A stretch of DNA of 64,000 nt from Pseudophaeomoniella oleicola. Taxonomy: Eukaryota > Ascomycota > Eurotiomycetes > Phaeomoniellales > Phaeomoniellaceae. A program made the position numbers and the translations under genes. Of this stretch, positions 46,301 through 54,778 are shown in pieces. The stretch spans positions 62,001 to 126,000 of the forward strand of contig QWDQ01000045.1 of NCBI GenBank assembly GCA_003868215.1. Reading direction: 5' to 3'. The notes under the pieces were generated by a model. That model saw nothing but the letters and a program-made list of their open reading frames with translations, made no database searches and was not told where the DNA came from. Position 1 is the stretch's first letter. Every line of letters begins with the position of its first letter.

Positions 46301-47534
46301 GGGGCTACCTACCTGATCTTGAAGCCGGGAGGATTGCCACACGTTGACGTCTCGGCCGTGGTTCGGATTCGCAATATGATATGTATCGCATTTTCTGCAT
46401 TAGCGCTTACTTGCCAGTATGTCTAGGAGACTGCGGAAAGGGGATCTCTGAGCTTTGGTCTGCTGACTGCGCAGACCGTTGACGAAAAGGACTCTAAGTT
46501 TTGTACGACAACGATAACAATATCCTCATTCGCTAGGCGGTGATCAGGTATAGCAGCCACTAGCTTCCCTTGAATTCCCAACAATTCAGCAGAGATGATG
46601 TGTCTTTCTTGCCCTCCGTCGTGAACAAAGAAGGCAAGTGTCACAGCATGAAGACTACTTACAAAGACGACCGTGCCGAATCAGCGATTGTTCACATGAG
46701 ATAGAAGCAACCACCGGAAGTCGCCAATTTCTTATGTCTCTGATACGACGGTGCTAACGGTTGTCAATTTGTGAGACTTGCCGAGACATCAGCCACTGGC
46801 GAATCAAACAAGGTCCCCTCCTCAGAAACAGAGGCTCTCCATGCCTGACTCTTGCTTAGTTTGTCACTGACGCCATTCAGACATTGTTCCGATCTAATTG
46901 GCTATTCTTTTCTTCCTCCCGAATACAAGGCAGGCATGGGTCTACTCCAGTGCTGCAACAAAAGCAACACATGCAACATCTCTAACATTGTCTTCCCTTG
47001 GTGGCACTAATTATCCCGAAAGAAGGAAGATATCGTTTGCTACCTTGTTTTCTTGGTATTTGGTCACACGGACATCTGGTGTATCTGGAAATCGACTTGA
47101 AGGATGCTCTGGACTGGCGGTGAGTATTTCCAGAGTAGCGTTGGTTCTGCAAGACCGTGTATAGTTGCTCCCTAGAGGTCGATGTCAAATCGAAGAAACT
47201 CATGACTGACGTGTCCCCATGAAATCTCTTTCGTTGAGTCGCCATCATGCGCAATTGTGCGATACCACGTAAACAGACACAAAGGGTGTGACACTACGTC
47301 CAACAATTCTACAGACCTGACAGAGAGGGGAGAATTTGATTCCCATTTGGACGTCAATCCCTTTCCATTCTGTCATTGTGTATTGCTCTATGATAATTCT
47401 ATAAGACTTCAGCACTTCCTCCCTCCTCGATCAAGTGCTTCTAGAGCAAAGTTGACTTTTCTATCCTCCTCATCGCAGTTTATCCTCCCGTCAAGCCTGT
47501 TGTCTATTCAGTCCTACATTCCCATCTCGTCAAT
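43308..47534. other. Gene-poor region of 4.2 kb
   Basis: No frame has a recognised domain or good splice structure. The many short frames (43332-46644) lie on both strands. In the DNA at about 45870-46060 there are patches resembling a zinc alcohol/sorbitol dehydrogenase (C-x-S-x-DV, EKP, GHE, EIGKSV) scattered over different frames; if real, this would be a heavily decayed dehydrogenase copy. I do not annotate it as a pseudogene because the match is only by eye. Nothing else is seen. Confidence 0.45.
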
Positions 47535-48542
47535 ATGCCAAGAACCCGTATGTCTCCCTTGTGATGAGCCCTTGTATACTGCTAATACATCCCACAGGTA
47601 TCATACATGGCTGGACCTGTGAGCATTGCGGCGAGTACAAAGAAAGAACCGACGAGGCCTATACCACTCATCACGGCGCGTCTCATTCCGGCGTCTTTCT
47701 TTTCCGCTGTGGCGCCTGCCCCCAAAGCTTCAAGACCATTGACAGTTTGATGCAACATCTGAAATACTACCAGCTGTACTCCGATGGTAGAATTGTCTTC
47801 CGGCCACCTACAACATCACATGGAGAACCACGCAGTCACGAAAAAGAGTAAGTGTGAATTCCTGACAGGGCGAGGTACTCATTTTAACGTTCGTTGCAGG
47901 ATGCAGAGCTGTGCTTACGAGAGCCATCCTTTGGGGCTCAAACATAGGGCCGTAGAAACAGAGAACCCAGCAGTATCATCGAAGCGTCCAAAGACAACCG
48001 ATGACAGAACGACTACACTTAAAGTCAAAACTGTCCCATCCAAATCCTTGGTCCCTCCTACCAAGCAGAGTCCCAAACAGCCGCAGCAATCACATGCCGT
48101 CAACCAAGATCAAATATCCACAAACATCAAGAACGGCCACCGTGATAGATCTCTGTCAAAGTCTACACCCAAGGCTCAGCCGCAACACAGATTGGACACC
48201 AGCCGTCAACCTCCAGACAAGCCACTCAGCGCAGGAGCGCGGCAAGATGCTGATACCTCTAGAATGGACCGCGCCGTCGATACGACTTCATTTCGACCTC
48301 TGCCTCCAGATATCGATCAGAGGCAAAACAAGTCTCCCAGTCTTATCCGCTCAACGACCACGGCACACACATCGGCTTTGCGAACCAGTGATCATGCCGG
48401 TCCGCCGATACCTAGCGTTGCCAACAAGGTGTCTTGTAGAAGGCTTGTCCCACCTCCGGACTTGGCGGCGATCTTCAAGTCTCCAAAGCCTCGGGCCCCC
48501 AGGATACCCAAACTCTCCAGTGCCCTCAATCGACCATGTTGA
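47535..48542 (+). CDS. Small zinc-finger-like protein with disordered tail, 301 aa
   Basis: Three exons, 47535-47547, 47598-47847 and 47900-48542. Exon 1 encodes only MPRT plus one base; the introns are 50 and 52 nt (GTATGT...ACAG and GTAAGT...GCAG) and both keep the frame across MPRT|RIIHGW and KE|MQSC, which is the main support. Two Cys/His clusters follow: GWTCEHCGEYKERTDEAYTT with HHGASH, and FRCGACPQSFKTIDSLMQHL, the second close to a C2H2 finger. From about residue 95 the protein is polar, Pro/Ser/Lys/Thr-rich and probably disordered. It may be a nucleic-acid-binding or nuclear protein; no family is recognised. It stands alone in a gene-poor stretch. Confidence 0.65.
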
Positions 48543-48771
48543 CATGATACCCAAGGGGAACATTAGTGGGTGCTATTGGTTGAGATCTCTTCCTCTCAGG
48601 AAGCCAAGCAAGTCCATTTCTCTTTGCCGTGCTGTCATTCCTAGCATACGCATTCAATCGTGGGGACCATTACTGCAGTTACTCGCAGTTCTGGTGGGGC
48701 GTATCGGGCGGTCGATACACGCGTATGCATGGAGGCAGCACATCAATGAGACATGTGTCATGTTCACAACC

Positions 48772-48798
48772 AACGACCTTGAGAACCGCAAGGTCGTT
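48772..48798. repeat. 9-bp perfect inverted repeat with 9-nt loop
   Basis: AACGACCTT and its reverse complement AAGGTCGTT, separated by GAGAACCGC. It lies 230 bp beyond the zinc-finger gene stop. It could form an RNA hairpin or a protein-binding palindrome. Confidence 0.7.
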
Positions 48799-49361
48799 GC
48801 GCACTGCCTGGCACGTATGAATAGCGCACATGCGTTGCCCCGGGGCCTAGGATCCAAAGGCCAGAAACCCAGGTTTGGGGCTCGGTTCTGCGAGCCCGGA
48901 CCGACGAACACCCATTCACCAGGTCAAGAACGTCAAGAGCGCGGGCGTCCGAGCAATTTCTCGGTTCTTCCTTGTTGGGAGGTAATTTGTTGACGGCCGT
49001 CGCCGTTGTACATAGCATTCGGCGTTGCATTTTCAGCATAATGGCCGTTTCCTTTGCGTGTTTGACTCTGTTGGCCGTTGTGCTTTTCCTTGGTTCTATG
49101 CCGTCGTCGGCTTTACTAGGACACACCTACCTGCACATGTCCCTGCCTCCTCGCTCGCTGTACTTGCGAGTGTACATAGCTGTATAGCCTCGAATGACAA
49201 GCCCTTGTACAGCCCACGCTCTTCAATTCCACTGTTGAACTTGTGAACTGACGCAGCAGAGATCTCTGACACTAGACATACGGCGCTGACGATATCTCTC
49301 GTACTCTCGAAGGTCTATGACTCAATGGGTTGTTAGATGAACTTGGTGCCTTCTCTTCGGG

Positions 49362-49390
49362 TCATCATCTCCGAACCACCGAGATGATGA
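49362..49390. repeat. 10-bp perfect inverted repeat with 9-nt loop
   Basis: TCATCATCTC and GAGATGATGA flank CGAACCACC, about 305 bp upstream of the MFS transporter ATG. A further GATGATCTCCGAG follows directly, repeating part of the arm. Confidence 0.75.
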
Positions 49391-49694
49391 TCTCCGAGTT
49401 TCCCTTCTCGGACATGTCAAACAGAACGGCGATATTCCCAACAAGGGAACATCTACTTCGCTTACCATAACTATCAATCAATCGAGCTGACAACTGAGCA
49501 TGCATCGTAAAGAAACATCTACTCACATCAGCAGTTGAGGTCTGTTGAGATTTGTCCGCTTTCCGAACATTTGCTTATTCGATGCCGAGACCAAGGGGTC
49601 GGATATGACTGTTCAAACCTGTGAGCGTATAAGAGGCTCGCTATGGCTCTTTCACGATGGCGGGCGAGCTCTACAATGATATCATCTGGACAGG

Positions 49695-51428
49695 ATGAGT
49701 CCAATGCACTCTCCCATCGTTCCTACTGGTATACAACCGCCTTTATCGTTGGCTGGCTCTGATCCAATGCCAGTCAATGCAGGCCGTGGCGACAGTCATA
49801 AACAACCCGAGCTATCCCCTCCACCTAGCGGAGACAAAGATATCGAGAAGGCTCCTGAGGCAACTCCGGCAGATGATGCTTCGACAGAGAAAGCAGACGA
49901 TGAGCTATTGGTAACTACTGCCACTTCTGCCACCTTCTCTAGCAACGGTATAGTAACACAATACACAAGGTAACCTGGGACGGCGCCACAGACCCCAGTA
50001 ATCCACTCAACTGGCCCCTGACCAAGAAATGGACGGTGACACTGCTCACATCCGCCAGCGGTCTCGTGACCTTGATGAGCGGTGCTATGCTAGCTCCCGC
50101 CCTATCTAGCATCAGCCAAGATCTTAAGACGAGTCAGCACACAGCCAACATGACGCTGTCGATCTTTGTCCTCGCCTTTGCCTTTGGCCCGATGGTGCTC
50201 GCACCGGCAACGGAGGTCTTCGGTAGGAGGAACGTATACATCCTTTGCTCGTGTTGGTACGTGTTGTGGAATACGGTGTGCGGGTTCGCTCGGAGTAATG
50301 GATTGATGTTGGCTGCTCGGCTGCTGGCTGGGCTTGGGGGAAGTGCCGAGTTTGCGGTAAGTCAAAAGCGAACGTGGTGTCTGCAAATATGTTGCGTATC
50401 TAGGCAGGTTGGCTGATGATCAACAGGTTTCTAGGCCTGTTTTGGGTGACTGCTGGCGTCCGGAGCAAACGGGATATGCCTTTTCCATCGCCACATTCAT
50501 TCCGTTACTGGGTCCGGCTCTTGGTCCGATCCTGGGAGGTGTCATCACCAACTCCGTCGGCTGGCGTTGGCTCTTCTGGGTCTTATCCATCTTCGATGGC
50601 GCACTTATCATCAACGCATTCTTCTTCTTCCCAGAGACGTACGAACAGCTCCTCCTCCATCGCAAGGCCCTCAGGCTCCAGAAGCAGACCGGCAAAGCGT
50701 ATCATACGCAATGGGACATCCACAGCCAACCTCTCGGCCCAAAGCTCAAGAACAGCCTCATCCGCCCCTGCTGGATGCTCGCGACCCAACCAATCATCCA
50801 ACTCATGTCGGTGTTCCTAGCCTACGGCTTCGGCACCCTGTACTTCGTCCTCTCGACCTTCGCCTCCCTCTGGACCGACCGCTACCGCCAATCCGTCTCG
50901 ATCAGCGGCGTGCACTACCTCTCCCTCGTCACCGGCTACACCCTCGCCTCCCAACTCGGCGCCCGCCTCACCGACGCCATCTGGCTCCACCTCACCCACA
51001 AACACGGCTCCTCGGGCCAAACCGTCCCCGAATACCGCGTCCCCCTCATGATCCCCGGCGTCCTCTTACTCCCCGCCGGCCTCTTCTGCTACGGCTGGTG
51101 CGCACAAGCCCACACGGCCTGGATCCTCGTCGACGTCGGCGCCGCCGTCTTCGGCTGCGGCGTCATCCTCAGCGCGCAGGCGATGCAGCAGTACGTCATG
51201 GCGTGTTACCCGTCGTACGTCGCGTCGGCGAGCGCCGCGAGTCAGTTCCTGAGGAGCGTCTTTGCGTTTTGTTTCCCGCTGTTTGCGCCGAGATTGTATG
51301 CGTCGCTGGGGTATGGGTGGGGGAACAGCGTGTTGGCGTTTGTGTGTTTGGCGATTGGGGTTCCGGCGCCGATATTGTTGTGGTATTACGGTGCGAGGTT
51401 GAGGGCTAAGGGGAAGCCGATGTGGTGA
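49695..51428 (+). CDS. MFS transporter, DHA1 multidrug/polyamine type
   Basis: Three exons, 49695-49910, 49970-50356 and 50427-51428, give 534 aa. The first junction rebuilds ...DDELL|VTWDGATDPSNPLNWP, and the second ...AEFA|VSRPVLGDCWRPEQTG, both typical of fungal DHA1 (TPO/FLR1-like) drug:H+ antiporters, in which a WDGxxDPxNPxNW segment precedes the first helix. About 12 hydrophobic segments follow. FGRRNVYIL matches the loop 2-3 MFS motif, and VGWRWLFWVL is the central loop region. The N-terminal ~70 residues are soluble and Pro/Asp/Glu-rich. Substrates of this group include polyamines, azoles and other drugs; the exact one is unknown. The last exon has very C-rich third codon positions until about 51180, then switches. 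Confidence 0.9.
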
Positions 51429-51637
51429 ATTTATGAACTTAAGTCATACTTGTTGAAGTTATATCACACACATTGAGGGGAATCTACCGGGTTGATTTAC
51501 TGGCACTTACAAGCGGTTTTGCACATAGACGAACATATACAAGATGGCGGTGGAAGTCAATCAGGTATTCATTCCTCTTATACTACCGATCTCTTTGAAA
51601 ACTAATCGTTGCGGCTGCCACTGCACACCAACTTCAC

Positions 51638-53023
51638 CTACGTACTCGCATCTTTCCTCTCCTTCCTCCTCCTCGCCCTCTCCCTCAACCTCGCCCTCCA
51701 CTCCTCTCTGACCCCCCACCCCTTCCTCTTCGCAAACCACTGCTCCACCGAGACTTGCTTCCGCTTCTTCTGCTTCCTGTTCTTGCCACCGCTCTGTTTC
51801 CTGGCGGCAGTCTTGGCGTCCCATCCGTCGCGCTTGAAGGTGAGGGGCCCTTCGTTGGGCGGTTTGGGCCATTGCAGTTCGAGGGCGGGACCGGCGGGGA
51901 TTTCACCGCCCCATTCGGAGTCGGTGGTATCGTCTGACGAATCGTCATCGGCGTCGCCGTTGTAGCCAAGCTCGGGATCGTTGTCGTTGTAGTCGTCGAT
52001 GAAGTCGTCGTCGTCGAAGTCGTCGGGTACGGATGAAAGTGAGGACGAGGTCGCGGAGGTGATGAGAATCTGAGGAAGTGGAATAGGGCGGTTGGGTTGG
52101 AACTTGTCAGGAATGAATCTGACTTTCAGCTTGATGAGCAGGCTTCTTCCATCACGCTGCCCTTTAAATTGAGACAAATCACTCTCAGATTTGCCGTCGT
52201 ACTCGCCGGCTGCTTGACCCATGTCAACTACTATGGTATCAGACATTTCATCATCTTCTTCAGCCTCAGAACCGCTACTGGCCTTCGTGGCCACCGATGA
52301 TCGACGTTGTCCATGACGTTTTGTTCTAGCCGAGCACACTGGACGCGACATTATCCAGCAGTTCATGCATGAACCACTAAACAAGAACTCGTCATGGTCG
52401 TCGTCGCCAGGCACGGCCGTCGGGTTGAGCCGAACTCTCTTGCAACAGGAAAAGTTTGGACGTTGGAATCCACCATCGTCTGCAGCAGCTGTGCAGTAGT
52501 CGCACATGGGTGCAGAAACCTCACCAACGGCCTGGCCCATTACACTCTCGACGATGCGGTTGGCGCCATCAGCCACAGCGTCCTCGAAGGATCTTTTGCC
52601 GAGATAGACGACATCGTCGAGGTTGGTCGGGTATCGTTGCTTGTCATATGCTTCCAGCATAGCCTTCATGGATGCGTTCTCTCTGAAGTTCGGGCGATGT
52701 CGAAGGATACTAGAGGCAGTCAAACCTCTCTGCGAAGCATCCTGTGATGATGTTAGTCCGAGAGCGTTCAACAGCGTTGTTACTGAACTCACTCGTCCCA
52801 CGCGCCTTGCCGCATCGATCGCAAAAACATGGAGACGGCGTTGGCGAGCCACTTCCTCATCTCCTTCGCCGTGCTCGCTAGAGTTGCTGCTCTGGATTGG
52901 TGAGACCGTTGCTGATTGATGACTTGATGTGTCATCATCTGAGCGCTTCGCCTTTTTGGCTGGTCTCGCTGGTAACACAAGGGCGGCTTCAGGGGCAGAC
53001 CTCTTCGTAGATCTGCTAGCCAT
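51638..53023 (-). CDS. Acidic nuclear-type protein with Cys clusters, 444 aa
   Basis: Two exons on the minus strand, 53023-52793 and 52741-51638, with a 51-nt intron (GTGAGT...CTAAC...ACAG). Because 51 is a multiple of three, the intron reads through without a stop, but its splice and branch signals are strong and splicing gives RRVGR|DASQRGL. Residues 1-50 are basic with SRSTKRS and RPAKKAKR (nuclear localisation-like). A Cys-rich patch (CDYC...CCKRVRLN...CMNC), reminiscent of a zinc-binding motif, lies in the middle. It is followed by acidic Asp/Glu/Ser-rich stretches and a strongly basic C-terminus. I do not recognise the family; composition suggests a nuclear or nucleolar protein. Confidence 0.75.
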   Translation of the reverse strand: MASRSTKRSAPEAALVLPARPAKKAKRSDDDTSSHQSATVSPIQSSNSSEHGEGDEEVARQRRLHVFAIDAARRVGRVSSVTTLLNALGLTSSQDASQRGLTASSILRHRPNFRENASMKAMLEAYDKQRYPTNLDDVVYLGKRSFEDAVADGANRIVESVMGQAVGEVSAPMCDYCTAAADDGGFQRPNFSCCKRVRLNPTAVPGDDDHDEFLFSGSCMNCWIMSRPVCSARTKRHGQRRSSVATKASSGSEAEEDDEMSDTIVVDMGQAAGEYDGKSESDLSQFKGQRDGRSLLIKLKVRFIPDKFQPNRPIPLPQILITSATSSSLSSVPDDFDDDDFIDDYNDNDPELGYNGDADDDSSDDTTDSEWGGEIPAGPALELQWPKPPNEGPLTFKRDGWDAKTAARKQSGGKNRKQKKRKQVSVEQWFAKRKGWGVREEWRARLRERARRRKERKDAST

Positions 53024-54081
53024 TGCCGTGACTGAAGGGCAAAAGCAGACGAGCTAATAATTATATTTGTTGACTTGATAATCAAGAGGAGTAGCTCGAG
53101 GTGGTATGAACGTTGAGAGGATATGAAAGGCTGACGGGTAGGTATGCAAGATAGGTCGATGAGTAGATGGGTAGGAATCGGAAAGACATTGGATTCACAT
53201 TGTACGCAGTTCGAAATATTTATACTCATTCTGAAGTCTTCATGCTGTCGCGATTCAGTGTCGCGATATTCCAGTCCTCAACCAGTGGTGACGGGATCTG
53301 CCTGAGAACGCTTCACCAGCCAAAGGCACTTCGACAGGGACAAAGGCATACCGTGTGCGGCTAGTTCTAAGGACGACAGAATCTAGAGAAAAAAATGATT
53401 GAAGGCCAGTATTGTTGATCGTAAATGTATATTGATATATTCTGGTTTGATCTGCCAATTGCGATGACATTTCTGAGTACACCGATGATGTACTTGACAG
53501 CGAAGCTCGCGTTAGTTTTTCGGCCCCCCCTGCCACCTCGTTCACATGCTGCAACAGAAACAACGTATCATGAAGCTAGCAAGGAGCTCCTGCTGGAAAG
53601 TAGTAGATCATGTTGCCGTGTCTCTCTGCTTCGGATGGAGGAGCAGACAGCTTTATGCGAAGGGAGTATGCCCGTGCTTGAAAAGCCATGGACTCTTTCC
53701 TTACTCTACCACCCAGAACAATGAAGGGAGTGGGCGAATGGTGGCACTGCGCCAAACGAAGCCCTTGCACAAGTGTGTAACGTCACTCGCACTATGTTGA
53801 ATTCTTCATGATTAAAGAGCGCAGGGCCGATACTTGCTAGCTGCTCGTCACTTTGTATTGCAGCGTAGATGTTTGGCAAGCGGCTAAAGAAGGCTGCCTG
53901 GGGTAGTAGAGCCCATTTCTTCATCATGACTGTTTCGTCCCCTTCTCGACAGCAAATAGGGAGCGAACATACGCCTGCAGCTTCAGCCAGCGCGACAGAG
54001 GCGCCATGCCACTGTATGACAATGGCGAGCTCCTAGATAGGGAGACGTAACATCTGAGCCACATCTATGGTTTCGCCACAT
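53024..54081. other. Intergenic region
   Basis: Upstream region of the acidic protein gene and 3' region of NCE101. Frames at 53255-53927 have no domain. No gene is called. Confidence 0.5.
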
Positions 54082-54091
54082 CTATGGTTTC
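54058..54091. repeat. 17-bp perfect tandem duplication at the NCE101 stop codon
   Basis: GCCACATCTATGGTTTC occurs twice back to back (54058-54074 and 54075-54091). The second copy contains the NCE101 stop codon (CTA at 54082-54084 on this strand); the first lies in its 3' UTR. Confidence 0.85.
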
Positions 54092-54398
54092 GGTGGAGGA
54101 GCTTGCTGTTCATATCCGTAGTAATAGCCCATGACGAGCTTCACCGATTTTTGAGCCAAGGACGACCAATCGTTTGGTTGATCTGGGTATTTCTCCTTCT
54201 GTTCTCTCTTGACCCGTGCTGCAGCGGCAGAAGCACCTATGAAGAGAGCAAAGGCAGGATCGGCGAATCTACACTCAGGTCCATCAGCAAGCAAGCTCTG
54301 TAGAAAGAAGCTAGAAAACAGACTGCTGATGAGGAACGGAAGCATCGGAGAGGATCAATGACTTACTTTGAAATCAGATAAGGTGCAGCTGTAGACAT
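54082..54398 (-). CDS. NCE101: Nce101 family small membrane protein
   Basis: Two exons on the minus strand, 54398-54367 and 54268-54082, with a 98-nt intron (GTAAGT...TGTAG); 72 aa. Exon 1 encodes MSTAAPYLIS; splicing restores K and FADPAFALFIGASAAAARVKREQKEKYPDQ. The PYLISKxADPxFAxxxGxSAAxxRxxREQxEKxP pattern is characteristic of Nce101 (non-classical export protein 1), a short one-helix membrane protein originally linked to unconventional export of galectin in yeast. The hydrophobic helix spans about residues 8-28. A longer reading frame that enters the intron is not used. Divergent from CTF4. Confidence 0.9.
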
Positions 54399-54778
54399 GA
54401 TGGCAACTCTGAGCCTTCGCCTGGTCTGTAAATATGTAGATTGTAGGATGGAAATGGAGAGGGTAATGAAGCATGTTGGAAGAATTACTGAAGAACAGCT
54501 GCTCTTTTTGGTTATTAGATTTGCTATTGCGGACAAATCGATCGATAAGATTAGATTAGATTTCAATTAAATCGACGCGCTTGCGAATTGAGAACGCGGA
54601 CGCGACGCGATCTGGGGCCAGACTTGTATACAGTACACAGCATATGCATCAATCATTGTCAGAGGTACTTGAGCCATGAGCACAATCAGTATGGTCGAAT
54701 AGTCGATGAGCCTCAGTCTCCCGCAACAGCATCGATATCTACTCGCTCAAAAGTATTCTATGACTATAGGTCAACGAT
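54399..54778. promoter_or_regulatory. Divergent promoter, NCE101 / CTF4
   Basis: 380 bp shared upstream region. It contains a cluster of ACGCG motifs (see separate entry). A frame at 54588-54884 overlaps the first CTF4 exons and has no domain. Confidence 0.5.
54575..54609 (+). promoter_or_regulatory. ACGCG cluster (MBF/MCB-like sites)
   Basis: Four ACGCG cores (54575, 54594, 54600 and 54605) within 35 bp, about 170-205 bp upstream of the CTF4 ATG. ACGCG is the core of the MluI cell-cycle box bound by MBF, which drives G1/S replication genes in fungi. Binding is inferred, but Ctf4 is a replication factor, so the location makes sense. Confidence 0.6.

Larger units (their letters stand above)
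48543..49694. other. Intergenic region with two hairpins
   Basis: No gene is seen. Two perfect inverted repeats lie here: AACGACCTT/AAGGTCGTT (48772-48780, 48790-48798) and TCATCATCTC/GAGATGATGA (49362-49371, 49381-49390), each with a nine-base loop. Confidence 0.5.

Noticed and set aside
50567-51409. 280-codon open frame on the plus strand overlapping the MFS gene
   Set aside because: It is out of frame with a clear MFS transporter, starts mid-gene, and is Arg/Pro/His-rich as expected from shifting C-ending codons by one or two bases.
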